Positions 18,201 through 26,245 of a stretch of 64,000 bases of DNA are shown piece by piece; positions within the stretch are counted from its first letter, which is position 1, and each line of letters opens with the position of its first letter. The notes below the pieces were generated by a model, which was given only the letters and a program-made list of their open reading frames with translations, had not been told where the DNA came from and ran no database searches. The stretch lies in the NCBI GenBank assembly GCA_029945425.1, contig JAQSDV010000002.1, positions 1,061,960 through 1,125,959 on the forward strand, read 5' to 3'. The position numbers and the translations under genes are program-made. This DNA comes from a bacterium (GTDB lineage: Bacteria > Pseudomonadota > Alphaproteobacteria > Micavibrionales > UBA2020).

Positions 18201-19488
18201 CGGTGGTGGTGAGGGTAAAGCCGCTGGTGCTGTAAATCGTCGCGCCGCTGCTGCCGACGGAAAGGCTTGCCAGCGTCGCGCCGAAATTCGCGCCCGCGCC
18301 ATAGGTCGCGCCGTCGATCGAACCCGCGCCCGTCTGGGTCAGCGTGACGTTGTTGATCGCGTAGCGTTTATTGTTGTCCGCCATCGCGGTCGAGGTCGTG
18401 CTGTCGGTCAATGCGTCGGAAATCAGGTCGAGGTTGTTTTCAGCGGTGATCAACCCGCCTTCAAGACGGATTTCGCCAGAGGTTGCGGAGAGTTCGACAT
18501 TCTGCTTGGCGGAAATTTTCGCGTTCGTCGCCTTGATGGCGTTCGCGCCCGCAGTGGTCGATTTGATCTTTACGTTCTGCTTCGCGGAAACCGCGCTGCC
18601 GATTTCGATTTTACCCGAGGAGGTCAGCGAGAAATCGCCCACACCCGCCGCCGCATCGCCCAGCATCTTGACGCCGACGCCGCTTTCGGTCGCGATCAGG
18701 CGGATGCGGTTCGCATACATGCCGCCAAGCGCGGAGGAGTCGATTGCAACGGTCGGCGCGGTGCCGGTAGGCGTGCGCGGGGTTGCGGTTTTCGTGTTCA
18801 CATCCCAATCATTCGCACCCGCGACAACATCCAGTTCCTTGGCGTTGATCTGGCCGTCGAGCTTGATGGAGCGCGCGAGCAGGCCGAGGTAATCCTGATT
18901 GGCGGCGTTCAGCCCGGTGCCGGTCACAAGGATGTCGCCGTTATCGATGCGGAAGCCGGTCAATGCGCCCGTGCCGCCAAATTGCGGCACGCCGGTCGTC
19001 AGCGTTGCGTTCGGCACGTTGATAAAGCCGCAGCCGTTGCAGGTGATGCCATAGGGGTTGGCGACAATCACATCTGCGTGTTTGCCGAGGACTTCGGTGT
19101 AGCCGCTCAGCACGGAGCGGTTGGGCGCAACGACTTCGTTCAGGATCAGGTTCGCTTCATTGGTCAGGTTCATGTTCGCCATGACCTGTCCCGCGAGTTC
19201 TGATTGACGCGCCATCTGCAGCACGTTGCCGTTGTTCAGCACAAGGCCGTTAGTGGGGACGTTATAATGGTTGAACGTGTTGTGCGACATGCCCGATGCG
19301 TTGGAGTTCGCGATGTCGACGACCGTCACGCCGTTCGGCGAGGTGTAGACTTGCGTATTCGTGCTGCCGTTGGCCTGCACCTGCTGCGCTTCCGACGGGG
19401 TTGCCATCCATGCGGTGAAGACGCTCGATGCCATGAGCGCGATGAAGAGCGATTTTGCGAAGCCGGAGCGTGTTTTTGTGTTTTTCAT
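12214..19488 (-). CDS. Filamentous haemagglutinin-like TpsA exoprotein (two-partner secretion)
   Basis: 2424 residues. A Sec signal with extended basic N-region ends near SEA|QQ (residue 34). Residues about 38-300 form the TPS secretion domain, with the signature stretch ADVIVANPYGITCNGCGF (the NPNGI-type turn as NPYGI) and FINVPNATLTTG. Residues 300-900 are beta-helix repeats (LTNASGAKI, INNSGTIQSGGQL and similar). A unique region (about 900-1260) holds KKWHHHAYCCTD. From about 1265 to the end are roughly 12 degenerate repeat units. There is no VENN motif and no globular C-terminal nuclease or pore domain, unlike CdiA toxins, so a surface filament or adhesin is the likeliest role. Export depends on the upstream TpsB, 18 bases away. 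Confidence 0.92.
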   Translation of the reverse strand: MKNTKTRSGFAKSLFIALMASSVFTAWMATPSEAQQVQANGSTNTQVYTSPNGVTVVDIANSNASGMSHNTFNHYNVPTNGLVLNNGNVLQMARQSELAGQVMANMNLTNEANLILNEVVAPNRSVLSGYTEVLGKHADVIVANPYGITCNGCGFINVPNATLTTGVPQFGGTGALTGFRIDNGDILVTGTGLNAANQDYLGLLARSIKLDGQINAKELDVVAGANDWDVNTKTATPRTPTGTAPTVAIDSSALGGMYANRIRLIATESGVGVKMLGDAAAGVGDFSLTSSGKIEIGSAVSAKQNVKIKSTTAGANAIKATNAKISAKQNVELSATSGEIRLEGGLITAENNLDLISDALTDSTTSTAMADNNKRYAINNVTLTQTGAGSIDGATYGAGANFGATLASLSVGSSGATIYSTSGFTLTTTGNMLLGAAKLKNAGNITLSSTSGNITLATGGAVQSTTGALSITAGDRFENNGGTFSSDTANVALRAANYIGNTGSIYAKTALTLADVAGGFAEAVENSGTMIADGVLTLKGASLNNSGTGALQGGSGANSIAVTGTLTNASGAKIIASTTGGTATINADTITNSGIIQSAGLMGVNIASTLTNNAGAKVIGTGGVNVRGSDSAYTINNSGTIQSGGQLSLRGQSDGNGVTVNGLGASAVFLGNTIDINSGTTSLASGSSITGQNGITLSAATLSMLGSASRIINAAGNATISLTNAFTNNGLMYSAGNLTLNGFTITNASTGGIAASGTLDVNSTGSVYNDGAFYGGTMLDISSPSEIYNRATGTMDSGQDMAFTSNVFRNRNDINATRNITITTDNFYNEIEGGDTRTTTTTTPSTVDAGWEGGALGSTNPTWLLPFESTNRHFTQTWSDVQSYGTTPTAAMRARLIAGTTLTVTGFNYGLNLGSIMSAGTVNLTGDVGANFFNDAYDITTINYTKKWHHHAYCCTDVIYIDYTYNIQDGTTTANVTTAGPGASIYAGTLNATGFTLTNAGSALAANVDATTGTGASATTGASSASFGGVTITLPSNPNGFFVVSQNPNSGYLIETNPLYGANSPLGSQYMIDRLGLNPETVQKRLGDGNYEQSLIRDQLTSQVGNTVIIPGEDEASQMQRLMDNGVNVAGALGLTYGTALTPDQAANLTTDMVWMVETEVMGQKVLAPVVYLSAATKAGFAGGAAIVGNDVNMDLAAVTNTGGTIAGNNTLNITSKGDIKNTSGTIKGGDVSLKSTDGSIINETFTSTSGNDVNGNTLIGKTGTIEATGNLKVDAAKDITNKGANMGAGGDADLKAGGNITFDVIEDKKAETTFSGSGLNQSNTTTNSTTSIGSGLKVGGNLKTESGGDTTIRGSTVDVGGDGDMHAGGNMNILDARDKSSTSTTSTTTGGGVGGGVWGSETSTDSTSSDKSHGSTLNFGGNAKIKSDKTLTIEGSDVSAGGDLGLKGKDVKIIEGRDIETESHSKTTTSIGKIDTGTSDSSSGSDSSSGTDGASAEAGASAEAGASGSGGVTALEVETSTSDKYSNKSKSSNIKSGGNMTIESDNDTTIRGSNVEAGGDVDISGKNVKIEAAKDIETETTSHSSTKVGLYGDSDNKASADANAGAKADAGGASADAKGSKSGAGANYNAGEASAEASAHAGAEASSDNTVDFMRAETEKTTTKDVTHTGSTIKSGGNAKIKAIENLNVVGSDLESGGDMDLKAKNMTFEAAQDSHTTTTETSNTKAGMYAGASADASADASAEAKTKGLDANAGASAEANAEAGVGYYGTNTTESKTEGSTHAKTSTIKSGGNMTRTADEKITDEGTQIEAGGDFTQDSKEWDSKAAKDTTFSSSSSETNTGKLGLYGEANAGASASAGVQDGVQNESGAGASAGVKATYDRNTSDESSKSSTAVTGTIKSGGNMKTTTTGKTSLEGTNLESGGDMELNAGSLDYKAAKNTSSSSSSSDNINGELKVGIDATKAVTGTISGGYDQENATDSSSEAVTGSMKSGGNMKVNTKDDARFEGTNLEAGGDASIKAGGNVKFDAAKNEESHTEDGFNVSGSLSASKSKGSSGKGSTGMGLELEGGMNNSKSSSTEGVAGSIKSGGKLDIDAGKSATFEGTNMESGGDMSIGAKDDVNFNAVKNTSSEEGYGFDASLSASKGGKDDAGKPKSSTVGLEASGNYNKSDETTSTGSTLKSGGNLKVKSGGDTNLEGTSIESEGKTSIDAGKSVNFKAAEDTSSSIGVEGSIGGSKTKAAKGGDAAENATEGDVSFGIEGGKSNTKKVGSIKAGEIDINAGKDANFEGTDMDSKGDIGVKAGGDVNFKAAESSHIDGNLSGGAGSGGTSLTGAGIGGGVEKKGSEINGGGNLKIESGGNTTLEGTKAKVDGTADINAGGKIEKKTTVGGGAQIGVTRGGAEIDVQQTEIEAGGGVNEKSGQ
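12230..15700 (-). repeat. About 12 degenerate tandem units in TpsA C-terminal half
   Basis: Each unit of about 70-120 codons starts with a conserved core that I read as G-[ST]-[IL]-K-S-G-G-N-[MLA], followed by EG[TS][ND][LMI]ESGGDM, then [ILV]KAGGDV.F.AA[KE][ND] and a Ser/Thr run. Between cores lie variable inserts, several of them Ala/Ser/Glu/Asp-rich (for example ASADASADASAEAKTK and ASAEAGASAEAGASG). The DNA shows the same period, with the sequence 'ttgccgcccga' recurring. Units are diverged, so they are old duplications under beta-helix constraint; exact boundaries are approximate. Confidence 0.85.
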
Positions 19489-19506
19489 TTTTTTATGGCC
19501 TTCGCG

Positions 19507-21228
19507 TTAAAAATTGACCGACAAGCGGGCAAAAGAGTTGAAACCGTCCGTGTCGAGGGCATCCGGCTTGATCAGCGGATGGCCCATATAGAAGTCGAAA
19601 GAAGCCGCGCCCATCGCCAGCGTCAGGCCGGCAGCCGCGCCGATGACGGTTCCCGCAGGCGTGCCCGCCGCGCGCCCGCCGACCGCGCCCCCGTCCAGCG
19701 CGACATAGGGCTTGAACAGCAGGTTGCGGCCGCCGGGGCCTGTCAGCGTTTTGGGCATCGACAAGTCGTTGCGGACGAAGAAGCCATGGTCGTTGGCAAG
19801 CGTGTCTTCGTAGAACCCGCGCACAGTGTAAATGCCGCCGACGCTGAACTGTTCCGATCCGAACAATGCATCGAGTGCGTATTGGGCAGAAAGCTGCGTC
19901 GACCATGAAAGGTCGGTGCCGCGGAAATTAAAGGGGGTGGAGATGCTGCCGTTCAGCGTCACACGCTGGAACTGCGCGCGCGGCGCGAAGCCCGGCAGGC
20001 CGCCGAGGTCTTCTCCCGCACCCAGCCATTCAAGGCCGCGCGAATAGCCGACGCTGCCCGAAACAGCGCTGTTGCCGATGCGGCTGCTGACGTTGCCGCC
20101 AATGTCGAGGACGGTCAGGCGGTGGGAGCTGACGGCAAGGCGCACGTTTTCGACGTAGTTCTTGTTGCTTTTGGCGGTCAGCGTGGCGGAGACGATACCC
20201 TTGGTATCCTGGTCGCGGTAAACAACGCGGTCCACCATGAGGAAGGCGGAGCGTGTCAACCCGTCGAGGTCAACGGTCAGGCCGGACGGGGTGACCAGCG
20301 TGCTTTCGTAATCGGAATCAGAATAGCCCGCGGTCAGCATCGAATAGCCGAGCGGGATGGAGAACAGCGCGCTGTTGGAGCGCATGTCGCGGTCGTCGCC
20401 ATCGGTCGGGATCGTCTGGCGGCGGGTGAAGCTGTAGAATTCGTTCAGGCCGAGCAGGTTGTCGTAGCTCAAAGATCCGCTGCCCTGATAACGCCCCGTC
20501 GATTTCGTGCCGTAGTTGTCGACGGAGGTGTTGAGGTGCCAGCGTTTGCCGGGCTCGTTGCGGACGACGATCGTGCTTTCGCCCACTTTGGCGCCGGGGA
20601 CGATGTCGATGCTCGCGTTGTTGGACTGCAGGCGGTTGACCTGATCAAGGCCCTGTTCGATATCGCGCAGGTTCAGCACGCGGTCATTCACAAACGGAAA
20701 CGCGCCGGGGATAAACAATGTCGCCTTGGTATCTTCCTTCAGGCCGATTTTTTTCAACACGCCTTCGACCACCTGAATGGTCAGCACGCCGGTCGACAGG
20801 TCCTGCGACGGCAGGTAGGCGCGCGTGGTGGCATAACCCTTGTCGATGTAATAGGCGGTGATTTCGCCCAGCAGCGACTGGATCTCGCCAACGCCGAGGC
20901 ATTTCGGCGCATATTTTTTGGCAAGGCGTTTTTTGGTGCGGTTGCCCATATGGGGCGCGTCGGTGATTTTCACTTCGCGGATCTCGCGGCAGCCCTCGCC
21001 CGTGCCCTTGGGCGCGGCGACTTCGGGTGCGATGATCTGCGCAGGGGCGCGCTTGCTGTCGAGGTTGCGCTGGTTTTCCTCGCGGCGGCGCATCATCTCT
21101 TCGCGCTGGATGCGGTCGCTTTCCTGATTGGCACGCTGGATGTCGGCGGGGGTCAGCTGGGCCTGCGCGGGCGCGGATGTGAGAAGGAGTGCGGCCAGTA
21201 CCAGCCACAATTTAGCGTTGCGTCTCAT
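19507..21228 (-). CDS. TpsB transporter, ShlB/FhaC/HecB family
   Basis: 573 residues. Signal peptide ends near APAQA|Q (residue 23), then a periplasmic helix-rich linker with REEMMRRREENQRN, two POTRA-type regions (about 85-235, including GYATTRAYLPSQDLSTGVL and VVEGVLKKIGL) and a 16-strand barrel (about 240-573). The barrel holds the conserved lid motif VRGF (GGIYTVRGFYED) and ends in FARLSVNF with the terminal Phe used for BAM recognition. It sits in the outer membrane and secretes the adjacent TpsA. It is first in the tpsB-tpsA operon. A weak GGGG precedes the ATG. Confidence 0.93.
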   Translation of the reverse strand: MRRNAKLWLVLAALLLTSAPAQAQLTPADIQRANQESDRIQREEMMRRREENQRNLDSKRAPAQIIAPEVAAPKGTGEGCREIREVKITDAPHMGNRTKKRLAKKYAPKCLGVGEIQSLLGEITAYYIDKGYATTRAYLPSQDLSTGVLTIQVVEGVLKKIGLKEDTKATLFIPGAFPFVNDRVLNLRDIEQGLDQVNRLQSNNASIDIVPGAKVGESTIVVRNEPGKRWHLNTSVDNYGTKSTGRYQGSGSLSYDNLLGLNEFYSFTRRQTIPTDGDDRDMRSNSALFSIPLGYSMLTAGYSDSDYESTLVTPSGLTVDLDGLTRSAFLMVDRVVYRDQDTKGIVSATLTAKSNKNYVENVRLAVSSHRLTVLDIGGNVSSRIGNSAVSGSVGYSRGLEWLGAGEDLGGLPGFAPRAQFQRVTLNGSISTPFNFRGTDLSWSTQLSAQYALDALFGSEQFSVGGIYTVRGFYEDTLANDHGFFVRNDLSMPKTLTGPGGRNLLFKPYVALDGGAVGGRAAGTPAGTVIGAAAGLTLAMGAASFDFYMGHPLIKPDALDTDGFNSFARLSVNF

Positions 21229-21631
21229 TCAGCCCCTGCCCTTCGCGCCAAAGAAATTTGAACCTTTTTCGTTCAGCGCGGTTTTAAAAGATTTGCCCAA
21301 AGATGATTCAGTGCAGAGACTTATAAAGTGTATGCGCGAGGCTGTCCATGATTTTTTATTTATGAAAATAGCTTTGCCCCGCCCAATAACTTGCCCTTTG
21401 AACGACTTACGGCGCGGCGCGGCAACTTCAATAGGAAAACTGTTATTCATTTCCTGAAGAATTCTGCCGGATATTCGACCGTTGCAGCACCCGACGTCAG
21501 CACCGGTAAAAATATGCTTATTAAACAGACAGATACCAGATTTATGGCAGCCCTTATTTGACAGTCTTCGGGCTGCATGTTAGTTATGTTAAATTTTGAA
21601 TTACAAAAATAATAATACTCAGGTGTGTACC
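21229..21631. other. Intergenic region, divergent promoters expected
   Basis: No gene I can support in these 403 bases; it separates the divergently transcribed tpsB and ankyrin-type genes. The 73-codon leftward frame from 21450 has an ordinary composition with no protein-like pattern and ends on the tpsB start. AT-rich stretches (TTTATAAG at about 21320-21328 and ATTTATGAAAATAG at 21355-21369) are plausible promoter positions for the leftward unit, but no clear -35/-10 pair stands out. Confidence 0.4.
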
Positions 21632-23347
21632 ATGACCGTATTCTCCGCTCTCGCCGAAAAAATTGCCGCGCGTATTCCGGATCAATCCCTCGCGCAGGAA
21701 TTGCTGGCCGAAGCGGGCAAGGCCGACCCGATGCAACGCCAGCAGCAGACAATTTCTGCGGAGGTCGCAGGGCTTGATGCAAAGGGCGCAGCATCGGTGC
21801 AGCTGAGGGAACTGTCCAATAACATATTCGAGTTAAACGACGCCCTGCAGAAAATGAAGGTTGCACTGACATTGTCGTCGACCACGCAGGAAGATGAAAC
21901 CGCCGAACAATGGTGGAATGCCCCGACCATCGCGGTCACCGCCGAATTGCTGCAGGGCGAGACGCGCCTGATGTCGTTCAAGGTGACGCCTGTCGAGGCG
22001 GGCGGATACTATGTCGAGGCGGAAGAAAATTCGGGCGGCGGCGGTTTCAACCTGTCGATGATGCAAAATGCCCCTGCGGCCGACATGGCGGCTGTCGAGG
22101 AAATGCTGGCGAAACACCTCGATGCCAGTTTCCGCATCCCCGCGGACCAAGCCGCCCCCGTGCTGAAACGCCTGATCGAAACGGTCGATTTCCGGCCGGA
22201 AATATTCCTCCACCTCATCAAGGAGGCACCGTTCGAGCAGGTGCTGGATTTCGTGAAGGCCGGCATCAATGCAGGCCATGTGTATCAGGAATATCCCGGT
22301 AAATTCCGCCCGCTCGACTGGGTGCTGATGTCGCGTGATGCGCCGGTTGATGACAAGAACAAGATCGCTCCCTTTACCCGCGAACAACGCCGCGAACTGT
22401 TCGAGGCGGTGGTGGAACAGGCGAAAGACCCGTCCGTGCTTGTTTCCGACATGACCATGCGGCAGGCCGCGGCGCATAACGCCTATGACCTGCTGCCGCG
22501 CCTGCTGGAACTGGGCGCCGTCGTCAGGGACGAACATTTCGCCGGCGCAGGCGGCTACAGCGACAATGCCGCCGCGTTGAAAACTTTGCAGGCCCTGCGC
22601 CCCTATATCAGCGATGTGAACGCCGAAAATTACAACGGCAGCGCAGGCAGCAGCGCCGCCTACCGCGCCGATCTTGAAACATTCAAATGGCTGGAAACGC
22701 AAGGCCTCGATAAAGACCGCACGATGGACAACAACCACAAATCCTATGCCCACGCATTGGTCGGCAGCGCCTTGCGCAAGGGCATCAAGGCCAAGGGCGG
22801 CGACGATGGCTGGCCGCAGATGCTGCAATACCTGATCGACGGCGCGTATGATTTTCAATCGGCGGGCCCCGCCGGCACGCCCGTGCAGATGGCGGTTGAA
22901 AACGGCAACCTCGACCTCGCCAAAATCCTGATCGAAGGCGGTGCCGCGCCCGATGCGTCGTTGATGGTCAAGCTGTTGACGCCCGTCTTCTACAACAAAG
23001 GCGTGTCGGCGGATGAGGCAAAGGAATTCATGACATACCTGCATGAACAGCACGCCGTGCCCTATGCGCAGGAAGTGGCCGATGCGCCGATGAACCTGAT
23101 GCGCGCAAGCGCCAGCTATAATTTCTTCAACGCGCAATTCGAAGGCATGAAGCCGCTGGCGGAGATTGCGGATTTCCTGAAATCGCAGGGCGCGAAACCG
23201 GCAGAAACGCCGGAGGTCGCCGCATTCCGGACCGACGCCGCCGAAAAACTGCGCGGCGCAGCGCCGGAAATCGTGCAGGCCTTCGGCATCGAAGCCCTGC
23301 CCGCGCTGCCGCGCCCCTCCCGTTCGCGCCGGACGCCGATGCCTTAA
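21632..23347 (+). CDS. Ankyrin-repeat-type protein
   Basis: 571 residues from ATG 21632, chosen over the upstream in-frame start at 21596 because a CAGGTGTG leader lies just before it and a near-identical leader precedes the next gene. The N-terminal 130 residues are helical without a known fold. From about residue 190 short helix pairs appear, and the clear ankyrin unit is TPVQMAVENGNLDLAKILIEGGAAPDASL (split here: the TPVQMAVENGNLDLAK core at about residue 420). Further weaker units include LLPRLLELGAVV and LKTLQALRPYI. No signal peptide; cytoplasmic protein-interaction scaffold is likely. Function and partner are unknown; the downstream hydrolases may be related. Confidence 0.6.
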   Translation: MTVFSALAEKIAARIPDQSLAQELLAEAGKADPMQRQQQTISAEVAGLDAKGAASVQLRELSNNIFELNDALQKMKVALTLSSTTQEDETAEQWWNAPTIAVTAELLQGETRLMSFKVTPVEAGGYYVEAEENSGGGGFNLSMMQNAPAADMAAVEEMLAKHLDASFRIPADQAAPVLKRLIETVDFRPEIFLHLIKEAPFEQVLDFVKAGINAGHVYQEYPGKFRPLDWVLMSRDAPVDDKNKIAPFTREQRRELFEAVVEQAKDPSVLVSDMTMRQAAAHNAYDLLPRLLELGAVVRDEHFAGAGGYSDNAAALKTLQALRPYISDVNAENYNGSAGSSAAYRADLETFKWLETQGLDKDRTMDNNHKSYAHALVGSALRKGIKAKGGDDGWPQMLQYLIDGAYDFQSAGPAGTPVQMAVENGNLDLAKILIEGGAAPDASLMVKLLTPVFYNKGVSADEAKEFMTYLHEQHAVPYAQEVADAPMNLMRASASYNFFNAQFEGMKPLAEIADFLKSQGAKPAETPEVAAFRTDAAEKLRGAAPEIVQAFGIEALPALPRPSRSRRTPMP

Positions 23348-23594
23348 GCTTGACGTAAGGCGTGGAAAAGGCGGGAGAATCTGCTGCATTGCACAATGCC
23401 GCGGCACCCCCGGTTAACGGCATATTTGGCGTAAAATCCGTCGTTTCCGCCAAATTTTCCGCTATTTTCAGTAATAAAGTTTCAAAAATCCCTTTTCATA
23501 TAGTCAGAAAAGCCGTTTGCCAGTAATATATCCGCACTAATCATAAAAGCAGACGCGGCAAAAAGTCGCGCGCAAACAGGCCAGGGTGTGTGTC

Positions 23595-24803
23595 ATGACC
23601 AAGCAACGCGATATCTCTATTCTCGGCAACGTCACGCAGCATGACGAGGCGAATTTTTCCGAGCGTGAAAAAGAAATCGCCCGCCTGGGCCGCGAACTCG
23701 ACGCGCGCTTCCTGCCGCAGTTCGAACGCCGCGAATTCACCTTTATGCAGCATGCGCAGGTCATGAAAACCTACCTGCCCGAAGGCCTGCATGACGACAA
23801 GAACCTCGTCAGCGACCAGCATGTGCGCATTTCCTACAACTACTTCCCCGCGCGTAAAGATCCCGACAACGCGGAAACCATTTTCGTGCTGGGCGGGATT
23901 TACAACGCCGCCCGCCGCGCCGATTTCTTTGCCGAGGGCGCGGCCGGAAATTACAACGTCGTCGCGCTCGATTACCCCGGCAAGGGCCATAGCGGCAACC
24001 TGAAACTGCCCGGCGATTACACGCTCGACACCTATGCCGCCATCGTGCGCGCGACGATCGACGCCGTGGCGCCTGCGGGCAAATATCACCTGCTGGGCAA
24101 TTCGCACGGCACGAAGGTCGTCTATGCGATGGTCGAACAGGGTTTCAGCGACCCCAACTGGTCCAGCACCATCATCGGCGACATGCCGCCCGAAACGCCG
24201 GCCGGCCCGAAACTGCGCCGCGCATGGCGCAACCGCGAACGCCCGTTTTCCGAGACGATGGAGGAAGCGGTGCGCAAATTGACGAGCTTCCTTGCCGGCC
24301 ATGGCGCGCCCGTCGCGCAGGAATTCGTGGTGCATGATTTCAACCACGGATTCGAAAATTTCACGCGCGAAGGCTTTGGCTGGGCATACGACCCCAACTC
24401 GATGCACGGTTATGCCGACGAATACATGAAGCCCTACGACAAATGGGATGCGTTCAAGAAAATCCCCACGCCCATCCTGATGCTGGCAGGCGAAACGAGC
24501 AACACCGCGACCCCCGACGCCGTGCAGAAGATGCTGGAGGCGCGCCCCGATATGTCGCTGATGCTGTATCAGGGCGTCGGCCACTACCCAGAACTCGTGA
24601 CCGCCAAGCGCATCGAGGAAGTTTTGAAATGGGTGCAGCATGTGGGCGAGATCAAGTCGCCGCTGCGCGCCATTGTTCCCGCCGATCCTGAAAAGGACAT
24701 GGTGCTGCATTACGTTCAGGACAACAAAGCCCCCGCAGTAACGGCCGCAAACCAAGCCGCCAAAACCGCGCCGAAACAGCGCAAGCAAGGCGGGCCTGCG
24801 TAA
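23595..24803 (+). CDS. Alpha/beta hydrolase, long form
   Basis: 402 residues from ATG 23595, with AGGG at 23583-23586. Residues 75-400 have the hydrolase fold: the oxyanion region FVLGGIYNAARRADFF, the DYPGKGHSG loop, and the nucleophile elbow LLGNSHGTK with Ser170, followed by acid AGETSNTATPD and His in GVGHYPELV. The N-terminal 65 residues are a polar helical extension. The insertion with many charged residues (residues 200-260) is a typical lid. Substrate unknown. Its stop is immediately followed by the ATG of a second hydrolase, so they are co-translated. Confidence 0.8.
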   Translation: MTKQRDISILGNVTQHDEANFSEREKEIARLGRELDARFLPQFERREFTFMQHAQVMKTYLPEGLHDDKNLVSDQHVRISYNYFPARKDPDNAETIFVLGGIYNAARRADFFAEGAAGNYNVVALDYPGKGHSGNLKLPGDYTLDTYAAIVRATIDAVAPAGKYHLLGNSHGTKVVYAMVEQGFSDPNWSSTIIGDMPPETPAGPKLRRAWRNRERPFSETMEEAVRKLTSFLAGHGAPVAQEFVVHDFNHGFENFTREGFGWAYDPNSMHGYADEYMKPYDKWDAFKKIPTPILMLAGETSNTATPDAVQKMLEARPDMSLMLYQGVGHYPELVTAKRIEEVLKWVQHVGEIKSPLRAIVPADPEKDMVLHYVQDNKAPAVTAANQAAKTAPKQRKQGGPA

Positions 24804-25508
24804 ATGACAGCGAAAACGCCCTACCCCATCGTCTTTATCCCCGGCGCGTCGTCGGATGAAGCGTCATGGGCGGATCAGGTCGCGTATTTCGACGGATCAA
24901 GCGCCGTCAACCTCGTATCCTTCGACGATATCGGCGCGATGGCGGATGAAGTGCTGGCAACCGCGCCCGCCGAATTCACCGTCTGCGGTACATCCATGGG
25001 CGGCTATGTCGCATTCGATGTGCTGAAGAAAGCCAAGGGCCGCGTGAAATCGGCCATCCTCTGCAACACCAGCGCGCGCGCGGATTCACCCGAACGCCAG
25101 CGCCAGCGCCAGATGGAAGTGAGTGCGGGCGAAGCCGCGTATAAGGAAGCCCGCAAGGACGACAGCCATTATAACGCCTTCATCAGCGCAAAATCGGCGC
25201 AGGACAAGGCGCTGATCGCACGCCTTCGCGCGATATCGCAGCGCGTCGGCTTTGCCGGTTTTAGCCGCCATCAGAAGGCTTGCGCGAACCGCGCTGAATC
25301 TCTTTCGTACCTCGCGCAGATCGACATGCCCGTGCTGGTCCTCGGCGGCGGCGAAGACACGCTGATCCCGAACGAGTTGCAGGTGGAAATCCAGAACGGC
25401 ATCAAGGGTGCGCAGCTGGTGATTATTCCCGACACCGGCCACATCACCAATATGGAAGACGCGGGCGCCATGAACGCCGCCATCGAAAAATTCCTGAGGG
25501 CCGCATGA
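24804..25508 (+). CDS. Alpha/beta hydrolase, short form
   Basis: 234 residues. Core fold of the family: PIVFIPGASSDEASW (oxyanion loop), FDDIGAM, nucleophile elbow VCGTSMGGYVAF with Ser64, acid Asp in GGGEDTLIPN, and catalytic His in DTGHITNME. Close to the MhpC/YfbB-like esterase/hydrolase group. The start directly follows the stop of the upstream hydrolase and its own stop overlaps the HAD gene (ATGA at 25505-25508), so all three are one transcription unit. Substrate unknown. Confidence 0.82.
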   Translation: MTAKTPYPIVFIPGASSDEASWADQVAYFDGSSAVNLVSFDDIGAMADEVLATAPAEFTVCGTSMGGYVAFDVLKKAKGRVKSAILCNTSARADSPERQRQRQMEVSAGEAAYKEARKDDSHYNAFISAKSAQDKALIARLRAISQRVGFAGFSRHQKACANRAESLSYLAQIDMPVLVLGGGEDTLIPNELQVEIQNGIKGAQLVIIPDTGHITNMEDAGAMNAAIEKFLRAA

Positions 25509-26245
25509 ACCAGATCAAAGAAGTCATGTTCGATTTCGACGGCACGATCGCCAATACGGAACCGATCAGCCTTGTCGTCACGCGCCGCGTTTTGTCGGAC
25601 TATGCCAACAGCCTGTTCGCGAAGCCGATGACGGATGAAATCGCGAGCCTCGACATGCGCGGCAAGGATTTTGGCCAGATCGCGCAGCAGTTCCAGAACA
25701 TCATCAATGCGGGCCTGCCCGATGCGTCGCAGATCACGATCGATATCGAGGATTTGCGCATCAACAAGCTGCGGCCGGAGACGAAACAGGCGCTGCTGGA
25801 GGCAAAACTCGCCCCGCATATCGGCGAGACCTTTGCGGAGCTGCAGGACGATATGAAGCTCGGCCTGTCGGTCGTCAGCAACAGCCCGCGCATGCGCATC
25901 CAGCCGTTGCTGGACAAGCACAAACACGACACCCGCATCCCCGCCCACCGCCTGTTCAGCGCGTTCGAGGATGTGGCGGGCAAGCTAAAGGAAGACCCCG
26001 CCATCTACCTGCTCGCCGCCAAAACGCTGGGCATCACGCCCGCCGAGGCTGCAGCGGTCGAAGACAGCGTAACAGGCATGAAGGCAGCCAACAGCGCGGG
26101 CATCGGCCTCCGCGTCGGCTACACAGGCTTGGCCGAACCGCACGAAGTTGAAAAGCTGAAGGCCGCACTGATCGCCGCTGGCGCGCATGTTGTGATCGAC
26201 GACATGAAAAAACTCCCCGCCGCCATCCGCGCGTTCAAGCCTTAA
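25505..26245 (+). CDS. HAD-family hydrolase (phosphoglycolate-phosphatase-like)
   Basis: 246 residues. HAD motif I is VMFDFDGTIANTEP with nucleophile Asp10 and Asp12; motif II is the VVSNSPR region; motif III Lys is in GKLKEDPAIYLLAAKTLG; motif IV is AAAVEDSVTGMKAANSAG, the family ending of beta-phosphoglucomutase/phosphoglycolate phosphatase types. A helical cap lies between residues 18 and 100. It is the last gene of the hydrolase operon and its end overlaps the convergent membrane gene by 11 bases. A phosphatase is likely; the substrate is not determinable. Confidence 0.82.
   Translation: MNQIKEVMFDFDGTIANTEPISLVVTRRVLSDYANSLFAKPMTDEIASLDMRGKDFGQIAQQFQNIINAGLPDASQITIDIEDLRINKLRPETKQALLEAKLAPHIGETFAELQDDMKLGLSVVSNSPRMRIQPLLDKHKHDTRIPAHRLFSAFEDVAGKLKEDPAIYLLAAKTLGITPAEAAAVEDSVTGMKAANSAGIGLRVGYTGLAEPHEVEKLKAALIAAGAHVVIDDMKKLPAAIRAFKP

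Noticed and set aside
21229..21450. 73-codon frame just upstream of tpsB
   Set aside because: No homology pattern and weak start; more likely the tpsB leader.
21833..23407. 524-codon - strand frame opposite the ankyrin-type gene
   Set aside because: No ribosome site or motif, and the opposite strand has coherent helix-pair protein sequence.
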